Positions 18,462 to 26,978 of a stretch of 64,000 nucleotides of DNA are shown here, piece by piece. The DNA lies in the NCBI RefSeq assembly GCF_004912145.1, contig NZ_STGT01000006.1, positions 1 to 64,000 on the forward strand, written 5' to 3'. A program made the position numbers and the translations under genes. The first letter of the stretch is position 1. Each line of letters begins with the position of its first letter. The stretch is from Peteryoungia rhizophila (GTDB taxonomy: Bacteria > Pseudomonadota > Alphaproteobacteria > Rhizobiales > Rhizobiaceae). The notes beneath the pieces were generated by a model. That model worked only from the letters and a program-made list of their open reading frames with translations. It had not been told where the DNA came from and did not search any database.

Positions 18462-19219
18462 ATACCGAAGCGATCAAGTCCATTTATTTCTACGAAATGG
18501 CAAGGACCCGCCGCACCCTGTTGCAGAGCGTGATTTCGCCGGTCCTGTCCACCGCACTCTATTTCATCGTCTTTGGCGCAGCGGTCGGATCGCGCATGCA
18601 GGAAGTGGGGGGCGTCTCCTATGGCGGCTTCATCACGCCCGGACTGATCATGCTGGCACTGATCACGCAATGCATTTCGAACGGATCGGTCGGCATCTAT
18701 TTCCCGAAATTCACCGGGACCATCTACGAGATCCTGTCGGCACCTATCGCCATGAGCGAAATCCTGATCGGTTATGTCGGCGCTGCGGCGACGAAGGGTA
18801 TGATGATCGGCATCATCATCCTGTTCACCGCGATGTTCTTCGTGGATCTGCATATCGCCCATCCAGTGCTGATGCTGCTTTTCATGGTGCTCACAGCGAT
18901 CACCTTCAGCCTTGCCGGCTTCATCATCGGCATCCTGGCGAAGAATTTCGAGCAGCTGAACCTCGTGCCGTCGCTCGTTGTGCCGCCGCTTACCTTCCTC
19001 GGTGGTACATTCTACTCCATCGACATGCTGCCGCCTTTCTGGCGGGCCGTCAGCCATCTCAATCCGGTTCTCTATCTCGTGAGTGGCTTCCGCTGGAGCT
19101 TCTTCGAGGTCTCGGACGTGCACCCCTTGATCAGCGTGGCCATGATCGGAGGCTTTTTGGTCGCCTGCCTCGGTTTCCTCGTCTGGATCTTCAAGACCGG
19201 ATACAAGCTTCGGCCCTGA
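18458..19219 (+). CDS. ABC-2 type exporter permease
   Basis: A 253-residue permease with six membrane helices, resembling NodJ and related ABC-2 proteins. The segment VPPLTFLGGTFYSIDMLPPFW and the following SHLNPVLYLVSGFRW are the classic ABC-2 signature before the last helix. The gene overlaps the ATPase gene by 4 bases, so the pair forms one exporter. It is convergent with the protease gene, 7 bases away, with no terminator between. Confidence 0.93.
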   Translation: MNTEAIKSIYFYEMARTRRTLLQSVISPVLSTALYFIVFGAAVGSRMQEVGGVSYGGFITPGLIMLALITQCISNGSVGIYFPKFTGTIYEILSAPIAMSEILIGYVGAAATKGMMIGIIILFTAMFFVDLHIAHPVLMLLFMVLTAITFSLAGFIIGILAKNFEQLNLVPSLVVPPLTFLGGTFYSIDMLPPFWRAVSHLNPVLYLVSGFRWSFFEVSDVHPLISVAMIGGFLVACLGFLVWIFKTGYKLRP

Positions 19220-19226
19220 GCGACGG

Positions 19227-19925
19227 TCAGTCGCGCAACCTGAGTTCGTCCGTCTGCATCTGCATCGAACTCAGCGTCGATAGGAAGCTCATGCCGAGAA
19301 GGCTCTGGTCGAGCAGGCCTTCTTCCAGGACGACGGCTTCTACATTGGTGCGCACGATCGATCCGAGCCTGATTTCCGGGATGCGCAAAGGGGCCGCGGA
19401 CGCGCGCCCGTTGGCCGTCAGCACGGTGCGCGTGAAGCTGAGGTCGCCGGGATCGATGCCCATGCGCATGGCGTCCTCGTAGCGGAGAGCCACCGAACTC
19501 GCCCCGGTGTCGATGAGCACGGGAACCGAGACCGGACCCATGCCGACGGATGTTTCGAAATGTCCGCCGAGGGTCTTGTGAAGCACCACTTCCGAACGAC
19601 CGTCTGCGGTCGTCACGCTGACCGCGCGCCCCGGCATCAGGCCGGCGAGAACCCGTTCGCCGATGCTTTGGAAGTCGCCACGATAGAGGTAGCCGGTGAC
19701 GAGGGCGAGCGCGATCAAGACCCAGATCGCCATCTGCCGTAGGCTCTGGCCGAGATTGCGCCGGCCGAGCACGATACCGGCGGAGATCATCAGCAGGATC
19801 GGAAGCGCCACGACCATTCGGCCGAAGTCTTCGTTGTCGACGCCGAAACTCTGCCCGCTGTCATGATTGACGACGAGGATGGCAAGACCGATGGCGAGAA
19901 TAGCAAGGCCGATAACAAACCGCAT
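19227..19925 (-). CDS. Membrane-anchored retropepsin-like aspartic protease (TIGR02281 type)
   Basis: A 232-residue protein with three hydrophobic helices in the first 85 residues and a C-terminal pepsin-like half-domain. The catalytic motif VLIDTGASSVAL has Asp139; a second hydrophobic-Gly strand (SLLGMSFL) matches single-domain proteases that dimerise. Such clan AA proteins are widespread in Alphaproteobacteria and their substrates are mostly unknown. The stop of the DUF1289 gene and this start overlap by one base, so they are coupled. Confidence 0.85.
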   Translation of the reverse strand: MRFVIGLAILAIGLAILVVNHDSGQSFGVDNEDFGRMVVALPILLMISAGIVLGRRNLGQSLRQMAIWVLIALALVTGYLYRGDFQSIGERVLAGLMPGRAVSVTTADGRSEVVLHKTLGGHFETSVGMGPVSVPVLIDTGASSVALRYEDAMRMGIDPGDLSFTRTVLTANGRASAAPLRIPEIRLGSIVRTNVEAVVLEEGLLDQSLLGMSFLSTLSSMQMQTDELRLRD

Positions 19926-20146
19926 CAGCCGCCCTCGCGCTCGCGCACCATGCGGGTACGGCGCGTCTCGCGGCGCGGTTTCCGCTCGACGTTTTCAAGG
20001 CGGGCGGGAAGTTCGGCCATGATGGTTCGGCGCTCGAGGCTGGTATAGGTCGTCCACAACCCGATCTCGTCCCGCGTGCGTCCGCAGCCGAAGCATAAGC
20101 CGGTCTTGTCATCGATCGAACAGATGAGAATGCAGGGAGATTCCAT
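19925..20146 (-). CDS. DUF1289 family small cysteine-rich protein
   Basis: A 73-residue protein with the DUF1289 pattern: SPCILICSIDDKTGLCFGCGRT, four cysteines that may bind a metal or iron-sulfur group, then EIGLWTTYTSLER and a basic tail. The function of the family is not known. It sits between cobV and the aspartic protease gene on the same strand, 35 bases after cobV, and may share its transcript. Confidence 0.85.
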   Translation of the reverse strand: MESPCILICSIDDKTGLCFGCGRTRDEIGLWTTYTSLERRTIMAELPARLENVERKPRRETRRTRMVREREGG

Positions 20147-20181
20147 CGCGAGCCCTTTGGTTTCGCTTCTATATCGGGTCT

Positions 20182-20967
20182 CTAAACTATGATGGCAAGG
20201 GTGAGGAGGAAGGCGATCTCGGAGAGTTGTTGGCTTGCACCGATCGTATCACCCGTATGACCGCCGAGACGTTTTCGGCAATGCCGCGTGAAGACGAGCA
20301 CCCCGGCCAATGCGAAAGCACAGGCGAGAAACCAGGCATGAAAGGCCAGCGTGAAGATGACGAGAGCGGCCGTCATCGTCGTGCCCAAGACATAGGCTGT
20401 GCGCGCGGCCTCTCTGTCCGGTGTGCCAGCCGAGGCCGCCACACCATCCGTACGGGCCGAGGGCAGGGACGACCAGTGCCAGACCAGCAGCGTCCGAGAC
20501 AGGACCGCTGCTGCCAGCCAGGATAAGCCCGCCGCCAGTGGCGGCAATCCTGCGGTCAGGATCGTGAGGGCTGCAACACGGATCGCAACCGACAGGATCA
20601 GCGCAAGCGCGCCATAGGTGCCGATCCGGCTATCCTTCATGATCGCGAGCGCCTTGTCGCGGCTACGGCCGCCGCCCAGACCATCGGCGGTATCAGACAG
20701 GCCATCTTCGTGCAGAGCGCCCGTCAACATGATCTGCAAGGTCACTGCGATGAGTGCGACGAGGACGGCATCGGCACCGGCGGCCGAAAGGACGCCGATC
20801 ACCAGCGCGGCGGGCAGGGCGACTACGAGGCCGGCAACGGGGAAGGCTGCGATTGTGCGGCGCAGGCTGCCATCATGGCCGGCGAAATAGTGATCCGGCA
20901 CGGGCAAGCGGCTCAAAAAGGAAATGGCACGGGCCGTTTCCGTCAAAAGGTTTTCGACGACCTGCAT
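20182..20967 (-). CDS. cobV: Adenosylcobinamide-GDP ribazoletransferase (cobalamin synthase)
   Basis: The last assembly enzyme of cobalamin: it joins adenosylcobinamide-GDP to alpha-ribazole (or its phosphate) at the inner membrane. The 261-residue protein has the family opening FLSRLPVP, the metal-binding GALHEDGLSDTADGLGGG, and ALAIMKDSRIGTYG, with several membrane helices. It is the CobS of enteric nomenclature; rhizobia use cobV because cobS there denotes a chelatase subunit. It is divergent from cobT, which makes its partner substrate. No cobalamin riboswitch is evident in the 141-base spacer. Confidence 0.95.
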   Translation of the reverse strand: MQVVENLLTETARAISFLSRLPVPDHYFAGHDGSLRRTIAAFPVAGLVVALPAALVIGVLSAAGADAVLVALIAVTLQIMLTGALHEDGLSDTADGLGGGRSRDKALAIMKDSRIGTYGALALILSVAIRVAALTILTAGLPPLAAGLSWLAAAVLSRTLLVWHWSSLPSARTDGVAASAGTPDREAARTAYVLGTTMTAALVIFTLAFHAWFLACAFALAGVLVFTRHCRKRLGGHTGDTIGASQQLSEIAFLLTLAIIV

Positions 20968-21108
20968 GATCCCCGTTTTCCGTATTCAGGCATTCGTTTC
21001 CGTCCTCGACCGGTTGCGTCGTTTTTTGAGTTGAGCGGCACGGGTCCGGTCAGTATGAGAGAGGCCACAAAGCCTGATTTGCTGGAAGAATACAAGGAAG
21101 CCCGATCC

Positions 21109-22131
21109 ATGAGCGTCACCGGCCTGCCATTCGACGATTTTCGCGCCCTGCTGCGCGATCTGCCGGGACCCCATACCGCCGCGTTGGTCGCCGCGCGCGA
21201 GCGTGACAAGCAATTGGCGAAGCCGCCGGGTGCACTTGGTCGCCTCGAGGAGATCGCCATGTGGCTCGCCGCCTGGAGCGGCCGTGCGCCGGCGGTCAAC
21301 CGACCGCTGGTCGCGATCTTCGCTGGCAATCACGGCGTGACCAAACACGGCATCACACCTTTCCCGCCCTCTGTCACCCAGCAGATGGTCGAGAACTTTG
21401 CCGCCGGCGGTGCTGCGATCAACCAGATCTGCGTGACGCATGACCTCGGCCTCAAGATCTTCGATCTCGCACTCGATTATCCCACGGGTGACATCACCTG
21501 CGAGCCGGCGCTCTCCGAGCGCGACTGCGCTGCGACCATGGCGTTCGGCATGGAGGCGATTGCTGGCGGAACCGACTTGCTCTGCATCGGCGAGATGGGG
21601 ATCGGCAACACGACGATAGCCGCTGCGATCAATCTAGCGCTCTACGGCGGCGAGGCGGAAGACTGGGTTGGACCTGGCACCGGTTCCGAAGGCGACGTGC
21701 TGGCGCGCAAGGTGGCGGCCGTGAAGCAGGCTGTCGCCTTCCACCAGGAGCATCTGTCGGATCCGTTGGAAGTGTTGCGCCGTCTCGGCGGTCGCGAAAT
21801 CGCCGCCATGGCCGGCGCCATTCTGGCTGCCCGCATGGAGAAGATCCCGGTCCTGGTCGATGGTTATGTGGCAACCGCCGCAGCCTCTATCCTGAAAGCT
21901 GCCAATCCGTCGGCGCTCGATCATTGCCTGATCGGCCATGTGTCCGGTGAGCCGGGCCATCTGCGTGCGATCGAGCGCCTCGGCAAGACGCCGCTCCTGG
22001 CACTCGGCATGCGGCTCGGCGAAGGCACCGGCGCCGCGCTTGCAGCCGGCATCGTCAAGGCTGCGGCTGCCTGCCATACCGGCATGGCCACGTTCGAGCA
22101 GGCGGGGGTATCCAACAAGTCGCATGAGTGA
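21109..22131 (+). CDS. cobT: Nicotinate-nucleotide--dimethylbenzimidazole phosphoribosyltransferase
   Basis: This enzyme makes alpha-ribazole phosphate from dimethylbenzimidazole and nicotinate mononucleotide for the lower loop of cobalamin. In 340 residues it shows the family landmarks KPPGALGRLEEIA, FAGNHGVTKHGITPFPPSVT, GEMGIGNTT, and GMRLGEGTGAALA with the catalytic Glu near the C terminus. It is called CobU in Pseudomonas/Sinorhizobium usage. ATG 21109 with AAGGAAG upstream is chosen over a longer frame that overlaps cobV on the other strand. Its end overlaps dgkA by 8 bases. Confidence 0.96.
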   Translation: MSVTGLPFDDFRALLRDLPGPHTAALVAARERDKQLAKPPGALGRLEEIAMWLAAWSGRAPAVNRPLVAIFAGNHGVTKHGITPFPPSVTQQMVENFAAGGAAINQICVTHDLGLKIFDLALDYPTGDITCEPALSERDCAATMAFGMEAIAGGTDLLCIGEMGIGNTTIAAAINLALYGGEAEDWVGPGTGSEGDVLARKVAAVKQAVAFHQEHLSDPLEVLRRLGGREIAAMAGAILAARMEKIPVLVDGYVATAAASILKAANPSALDHCLIGHVSGEPGHLRAIERLGKTPLLALGMRLGEGTGAALAAGIVKAAAACHTGMATFEQAGVSNKSHE

Positions 22132-22546
22132 TCGTAAGACAAAGAAGAGCGGTGCCGAGCCGCTCGCCTCCACTGTCATCCAGAAGAAGACCGGCGTCGC
22201 ACATCTGTTCGCGGCCGCGCAATATTCGGCGCAGGGCTTCAAGCGCCTGATCCAGGAATCGGCCTTCCGGCACGAATTGCTGGGCTTTGTCGGCGGGCTC
22301 GTCGTCTTCGCCGCGATCGGCGCGAGCCTGTTCGAATTCCTTGGCTTCATCGTGTTGATGATGCTGATGTTCTCGGTCGAAGCCCTGAACACGGCAATCG
22401 AGGAACTGGTAGATCGCATTTCGCCCGAAATCTCGACGGTCGGGCGAAATGCCAAGGACCTCGGGTCCTTCGCCGTGTTCTGCCTGATCATCGCCAATGC
22501 GGCATTTGCAGTCTATGTCGTGGTGAGCCGGCTGTTCCTCGCCTGA
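22124..22546 (+). CDS. dgkA: Diacylglycerol kinase
   Basis: A small inner-membrane kinase (140 residues, three helices) that phosphorylates diacylglycerol to phosphatidic acid, recycling the diacylglycerol left when phosphoglycerol groups are moved from lipids to glucans. The motif ESAFRHE and the catalytic-site helix SVEALNTAIEELVDRIS (Glu86 and Asn89) are intact. It overlaps the end of cobT by 8 bases. The stop codon abuts that of the convergent histidine kinase with no gap. The LTA-synthase-family enzyme encoded near the right edge could be a source of diacylglycerol, which is inference. Confidence 0.94.
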   Translation: MSDRKTKKSGAEPLASTVIQKKTGVAHLFAAAQYSAQGFKRLIQESAFRHELLGFVGGLVVFAAIGASLFEFLGFIVLMMLMFSVEALNTAIEELVDRISPEISTVGRNAKDLGSFAVFCLIIANAAFAVYVVVSRLFLA

Positions 22547-24082
22547 TCAGGCGAACTGCCGGCGGCGCGGCTCGACGGCCTTGACTTCGCTGATAGCGGG
22601 GAGGCTTTCCAGCACGCGGCTCGACGGCAGGATGGCGACGACTTCCGTGCCTTCGCGCAGCTTCGACTTCAACTTGAACTCGCCGCCATGCTTGGACAGG
22701 ATCGCTTGGACGATCGGCAGGCCAAGGCCCGTGCCCTGCTCGGCGCTCTTGATCGCGATCGAGCCCTGACCGAAGGCAGAGAGCACGACCGGGATCTCGT
22801 TTTCCGGGATGCCTGGGCCATTGTCGCGGATTGAGACATATTGTCCGCCGCCCGCCGTCCAGCCGGCCTTCACGACGATCTCGCCACCCTGGGGGGTGAA
22901 TTTCACCGCGTTCGAGAGGAGGTTCAGGATGACTTGGCGCAGAGCCTTTTCATCGGCCCAGAGCGACGGCAGATCACGTTCGAACTGTTCCTCGATGCTG
23001 ATGTTCTTGGACTTGGCGCGCAGCTGGATCATGCCGATGCAATCTTCGGCCAGTTCGAGCAGCGAGACGCTCTCCTCGCTCAGCTCGTATTTGCCAGCCT
23101 CGATGCGCGACAGATCGAGGATCTCGTTGATGAGTTCGAGCAGATGGCTGCCTGACCTGTGGATGTCGCCGGCATATTCTTTGTAAAGCGGGTTGTTGAG
23201 CGGTCCGAGCACTTCCGTCGCCATGACTTCGGAGAAGCCGAGGATCGCGTTGAGTGGCGTGCGGAGTTCGTGGGACATCGAGGCGAGGAAGCGTGATTTC
23301 GCCATGTTGGCTTCCTCGGCGCGGCGGCGTGCCTCGTCCGAGAGAGACTTTGCGACTTCCAGTTCCGCAATCAGGTCGTCCTTCTCCGTCTGATAAGAGA
23401 GGAGTTTCAAATTGGCCTGATGGAGACGGCTGGTAATGTAGATGAAGAAGATGAGGGCCGTGGTGAAGACGGCGGTCAGGCCCAGATCAAGGATTTTGTG
23501 GCCGGTGCCCGCGACATAGGTGAGCGCCACAACCGTCGGCAGGAAGCCGAACAGTACGGCCTGGCGGAGAAGCATGCTGGCCATGGCGGTGATCGAGAGT
23601 GCAAGGAGCAATACGGCGCCCTTGTAGAAGATGAAGGCGGTCGGGTTGCAATTGGTGCAGTCCTGCAGGGCGAAGATCGCCCAGGACATGCCCATGGCGA
23701 CCTGCGACAGAAGCAGGATGCGCCGCCATTTGTGCTGGTTGTCGATGGTGATGTCGTGCTTGGAGGCGCGTCTCACCAGCAGGATGCCGATCGCATGCAT
23801 GGTGAGCGCGAAGAGACCCCAGACTAGGAAATGCGGCTGTGCAGTGAAATAGGCTCCGGAGGCTGCGATCAGGAGCGTGATGATCGGGATGACGGCTGCG
23901 CCTTGCAGGGAGGCGGCCACATGCATGCCGAGCATCTCTACGTCGAAGGCAGGCGAAGATCCCAAGGGAGATTGCAGTCGCTCTCGGGTTGCACGGACGG
24001 CACGTGTCGTTGCCCTGTTGCGCGAGCTGCGCGTCAGGTCCAGAACGTTCTTGTCCGCCGATGTGTCTACGCCGTTACTCAT
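22547..24082 (-). CDS. Membrane sensor histidine kinase, PdhS/PleC/DivJ-like
   Basis: A 511-residue sensor kinase. After a basic N-terminal 45 residues come about six membrane helices (55-215), a coiled coil (225-262), the phospho-accepting helix SMSHELRTPLNAILGFSEVM with His271, and a complete ATPase domain (N box LRQVILNLLSNAVKF, IRDNGPGIP, GTGLGLPI). The H-box region closely resembles the PleC/DivJ/PdhS kinases that act on DivK and PleD in Alphaproteobacteria. Two cysteines (142 and 145, CTNC) lie in the sensor region and might bind metal or sense redox. ATG 24082 is chosen as the first Met before the conserved part. The partner regulator is not adjacent. Confidence 0.88.
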   Translation of the reverse strand: MSNGVDTSADKNVLDLTRSSRNRATTRAVRATRERLQSPLGSSPAFDVEMLGMHVAASLQGAAVIPIITLLIAASGAYFTAQPHFLVWGLFALTMHAIGILLVRRASKHDITIDNQHKWRRILLLSQVAMGMSWAIFALQDCTNCNPTAFIFYKGAVLLLALSITAMASMLLRQAVLFGFLPTVVALTYVAGTGHKILDLGLTAVFTTALIFFIYITSRLHQANLKLLSYQTEKDDLIAELEVAKSLSDEARRRAEEANMAKSRFLASMSHELRTPLNAILGFSEVMATEVLGPLNNPLYKEYAGDIHRSGSHLLELINEILDLSRIEAGKYELSEESVSLLELAEDCIGMIQLRAKSKNISIEEQFERDLPSLWADEKALRQVILNLLSNAVKFTPQGGEIVVKAGWTAGGGQYVSIRDNGPGIPENEIPVVLSAFGQGSIAIKSAEQGTGLGLPIVQAILSKHGGEFKLKSKLREGTEVVAILPSSRVLESLPAISEVKAVEPRRRQFA

Positions 24083-24189
24083 TGCGTTGCAGTCTTCCGC
24101 GCCTTGCTTGAACCCTAGCGGCGAATTCTTAAGAAGATCCTGTCTTGGAAGGATTTGTTTGCCATGTGTGAAAAGGATTCGTTCTTGAA

Positions 24190-24774
24190 GTGGGTTGGAA
24201 TGTGACAACGGTTGTTCGGCGTCTGCGCGATTGGGTGGTCGGGCTCGCCATACTCGCGCTGGCACTTCTGATCATCGCCAAGCTGGAGAATGAGCAAGCG
24301 CTGCGGTTCACGGGCCCCTTTATAGCCGTAGATGGCGACACACTGCTTGCAAAAGGCGAGCGGCTCAGGCTCGAAGGCCTCGATGCGCCTGAAATCGAGC
24401 AGGCCTGCACGCGGCCGGACGGCAGACACTATTCTTGCGGGGAAGATGCCCGACAGGTCCTGGCGGATATCGTCGGCAGTGGTGGTTGGGAATGTAGCGG
24501 AGCGGATCGCGATCGCTACGAGCGGTTGCTGGTCAACTGTCGGCGCGGCACCGACGATCTCGGCCGTCTCCTGGTCGCCTCCGGCGCGGCGGTGGCGGAT
24601 GGGCGCTATCTTGCGGAGGAGGGGCTGGCACGGCGCGAGATCAAGGGCATCTGGAACGGTACCTTCGAGCGTCCCTCGGAATGGCGGCGGATGCGAAAGC
24701 TCGAAGAGGTGGAACAGACGGCTTGGGTCCGGACGTTAGTGCCCCACTGGATTTCGACCTGGTTCGAGGAATGA
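24190..24774 (+). CDS. Thermonuclease (SNase-like) family protein
   Basis: A roughly 194-residue protein with one N-terminal membrane helix (WVVGLAILALALLII) and a staphylococcal-nuclease-like domain: AVDGDTLLAKGERLRLEGLDAPE, then SCGEDARQVL, RDRYERLLVNC and LLVASGAAVADGRY. The Asp, Arg and Glu positions used in catalysis are largely kept, so nuclease activity in the periplasm is plausible. Five cysteines hint at disulfides. The start is uncertain (GTG 24190 or 24202; neither has a clear ribosome site). It is divergent from the histidine kinase gene. Confidence 0.82.
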   Translation: MGWNVTTVVRRLRDWVVGLAILALALLIIAKLENEQALRFTGPFIAVDGDTLLAKGERLRLEGLDAPEIEQACTRPDGRHYSCGEDARQVLADIVGSGGWECSGADRDRYERLLVNCRRGTDDLGRLLVASGAAVADGRYLAEEGLARREIKGIWNGTFERPSEWRRMRKLEEVEQTAWVRTLVPHWISTWFEE

Positions 24775-24780
24775 CAGAGA

Positions 24781-25455
24781 ATGCCACTTGACGACCCGGA
24801 GCCTCCCGCAATGCCGCCCGGTTCTCCACCGCCGCCGATCGATGCGCTCTCGCTTGCGATCGCCCGCTGCCGTATCTGCCGCGACTGTCCTGCGGGTGGA
24901 CCGCAGCGGCGCATGCCGCATGAACCTCGGCCTGTCGCCTATCTCTCCTCGACCGCGCGGGTGCTGATCGCCGGCCAGGCGCCGGGCCTACGGGTGCATG
25001 AGACGGGTATCCCCTTCAACGATGCATCCGGTGACCGTTTGCGACAATGGCTGGGTGTGGATAGGGAGGTCTTTTATGATCGCGCCAGATTCGCGATCGC
25101 GCCGATGGGCTTCTGCTTTCCCGGTTACAATGCAGAAGGGCATGATCTGCCGCCGCGCCGGGAATGTGCGCCGCATTGGCGTCAAACGGTGATGGATGCC
25201 ATGCCACAGGTCGAGTTGGTCCTGGCGATCGGTCAGTATGCGCAGGCCTGGCACCTCGGGGGACTGCGCCGGAAGACGATGACGGAGACGGTTTCCCATT
25301 GGCGCGATTTTCTGTTGGCCAATCGCGAGGGGCCGCGCGTGCTGCCGCTGCCGCATCCAAGCTGGCGCAATACGGGCTGGCTCAAGCGTCATCCCTGGTT
25401 CGAAGACGAGGTGCTTCCGGTGCTTCAGCGCGAGGTTTCCTTGTTGATAGGCTGA
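24781..25455 (+). CDS. Uracil-DNA glycosylase superfamily protein
   Basis: A 224-residue protein of the UDG-like fold. The core motifs are ARVLIAGQAPGLRVHETGIPFNDASGDRLRQWLG in the first half (given here in two parts in the family sense: GQAPG and SGDRLR) and LPLPHPSWRN near the C terminus, matching the GxxPG and HPS motifs of glycosylases. CRICRDC at the N terminus could hold a metal or iron-sulfur cluster. It may excise uracil from DNA, but this subgroup is poorly characterised. It begins 6 bases after the SNase-like gene, so the two are probably one operon. Confidence 0.82.
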   Translation: MPLDDPEPPAMPPGSPPPPIDALSLAIARCRICRDCPAGGPQRRMPHEPRPVAYLSSTARVLIAGQAPGLRVHETGIPFNDASGDRLRQWLGVDREVFYDRARFAIAPMGFCFPGYNAEGHDLPPRRECAPHWRQTVMDAMPQVELVLAIGQYAQAWHLGGLRRKTMTETVSHWRDFLLANREGPRVLPLPHPSWRNTGWLKRHPWFEDEVLPVLQREVSLLIG

Positions 25456-25494
25456 AATGATTTTCCATAAATCGTAATGAATCTGCTATATCAG

Positions 25495-25510
25495 GAAAAA
25501 TCAGTTTTTC
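25495..25510. promoter_or_regulatory. AT-rich dyad before the Lrp/AsnC gene
   Basis: GAAAAA (25495-25500) and TTTTTC (25505-25510) flank TCAG, 10 bases before the start codon, inside a wider imperfect dyad (TGATTTTCC near 25458 and GGAAAAATCA at 25494). Lrp-type proteins often bind such AT-rich repeats at their own promoter. Autoregulation is inferred. Confidence 0.45.
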
Positions 25511-25520
25511 AGGATGCCCC

Positions 25521-26009
25521 ATGGACCGCCTCGATCGTAAAATTCTTCGTATCCTCCAGGAAGACTCCACGCTCGCTGTCGCCGATCTCGCCAAGAAGGT
25601 CGGCCTGTCCACGACGCCCTGCTGGCGGCGTATCCAGAAGATGGAAGAAGACGGCGTCATTCGCCGCCGCGTGGCCCTGCTCGACCCGGGCAAGGTCAAT
25701 ACCAAGGTCACCGTCTTCGTCTCGATCCGGACCTCCAGCCACTCCATTGAATGGCTGAAGCGCTTTTCGGAAGTGGTGTCCGAATTTCCGGAAGTGGTCG
25801 AATTCTACCGCATGAGCGGTGATGTCGACTACCTGCTGCGCGTCGTGGTGCCTGACATCGCGGCCTATGACGCATTCTACAAGCGGATGATCGCCAAGAT
25901 CGAGATCCGCGACGTGTCCTCCGTGTTCGCCATGGAGCAGATCAAGTACACGACCGAGCTGCCGCTCGACTACATGATGATCGACAATCAGAAGTCCCAG
26001 GAAGACTGA
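25521..26009 (+). CDS. Lrp/AsnC family transcriptional regulator
   Basis: A 162-residue feast/famine regulator. The N-terminal helix-turn-helix (LDRKILRILQEDSTLAVADL and LSTTPCWRRIQKMEEDGVI) is followed by the RAM ligand-binding domain with YRMSGDVDYLLRVVVPD. The gene stands alone and is followed by a compact hairpin. The effector and targets are unknown; its neighbours do not form an obvious target operon. AT-rich repeats upstream suggest self-control. Confidence 0.93.
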   Translation: MDRLDRKILRILQEDSTLAVADLAKKVGLSTTPCWRRIQKMEEDGVIRRRVALLDPGKVNTKVTVFVSIRTSSHSIEWLKRFSEVVSEFPEVVEFYRMSGDVDYLLRVVVPDIAAYDAFYKRMIAKIEIRDVSSVFAMEQIKYTTELPLDYMMIDNQKSQED

Positions 26010-26027
26010 GGGGCGCCTAAGCGCCCC
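26010..26027. terminator. Compact GC hairpin between convergent genes
   Basis: GGGGCGC (26010-26016) and GCGCCCC (26021-26027) enclose CTAA in the 27-base gap between the Lrp gene and the dehydrogenase gene. No T run follows, but the location supports a shared terminator. Confidence 0.6.
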
Positions 26028-26036
26028 ATGTGCTGA

Positions 26037-26906
26037 TCATTTTTCGAGGCGGGCGAGCAGGGAGGACGTATCCCAGCGCTTGCCGCCGAGCTTCTGCACC
26101 TCCCCATAGAACTGGTCGACCAATGCCGTGACCGGCAGGCTGGCGCCATTGCTACGCGCTTCGGTCAAGACGATGTCGAGGTCCTTGCGCATCCAGTCGA
26201 CGGCAAAGCCGAAGTCGTATTTGCCCTGGTTCATCGTCTTGTGACGGTTTTCCATCTGCCAGGAGCCGGCGGCGCCCTTGGAGATCACCTCGATGACCTT
26301 CTCGATGTCGAGGCCGGCCTTCTTGCCGAAATGCACGCCCTCGGCGAGGCCCTGGACGAGGCCTGCGATGCAGATCTGGTTGACCATCTTGGTCAACTGT
26401 CCGGCGCCGGCCGGACCCATCAGGCCGACCATGCGCGCATAGGCGTCTATCACCGGCCGGGCTCTTTCGAATGTCTCTGGCTCGCCACCGCACATGACCG
26501 TCAAGACACCATTCTCGGCACCTGCCTGGCCACCGGATACGGGTGCGTCGATGAAGCCGCAGCCCTTCGCGGCCGTGGCTTCGGCGAGTTCCCGTGCGAC
26601 CTCGGCCGAGGCGGTGGTATTGTCGATCAGGATGGCACCCGGCTTCATGGCGGCGATCACGCCGTTTTCGCCTGTTGTCACCGAGCGCAGGTCGTCGTCA
26701 TTGCCGACGCAGGTGAACACGAAATCTGCGCCTTCGGCAGCTTCCGCCGGGGTCAGGCCGAGGCTGCCACCGAATTTCTCCACCCAGCTTTCCGCCTTGG
26801 CTGTGGTGCGGTTAAAGACCTTCACCTCGTGGCCGCCCTTGACCTTCAGGTGTCCTGCCATGGGAAATCCCATCACGCCCAAACCGATGAATGCGACCTT
26901 TACCAT
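26037..26906 (-). CDS. NAD(P)-dependent beta-hydroxyacid dehydrogenase
   Basis: A 289-residue enzyme of the 3-hydroxyisobutyrate / tartronate semialdehyde reductase family. The Rossmann motif GLGVMGFPMAGHL is at residues 8-20, the substrate motif DAPVSGGQAGAENG is central, and the catalytic Lys lies in GQLTKMVNQ. Members oxidise or reduce 3-hydroxy acids; 3-hydroxyisobutyrate, glyoxylate/succinic semialdehyde and 2-hydroxy-3-oxopropionate are all possible. It is transcribed alone, toward the Lrp gene. Confidence 0.88.
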   Translation of the reverse strand: MVKVAFIGLGVMGFPMAGHLKVKGGHEVKVFNRTTAKAESWVEKFGGSLGLTPAEAAEGADFVFTCVGNDDDLRSVTTGENGVIAAMKPGAILIDNTTASAEVARELAEATAAKGCGFIDAPVSGGQAGAENGVLTVMCGGEPETFERARPVIDAYARMVGLMGPAGAGQLTKMVNQICIAGLVQGLAEGVHFGKKAGLDIEKVIEVISKGAAGSWQMENRHKTMNQGKYDFGFAVDWMRKDLDIVLTEARSNGASLPVTALVDQFYGEVQKLGGKRWDTSSLLARLEK

Positions 26907-26978
26907 TTCGTCTCTCCTGCCTTTCGCTGTGCGACATGCATAATCGAAGGCAGGAGAGGACGAAAGGTCCCCGGATGG

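Noticed and set aside
20968-21108. A cobalamin riboswitch in the spacer between cobV and cobT
   Set aside because: The spacer is only 141 bases and I could not find the conserved B12-box elements or the expected stem arrangement.
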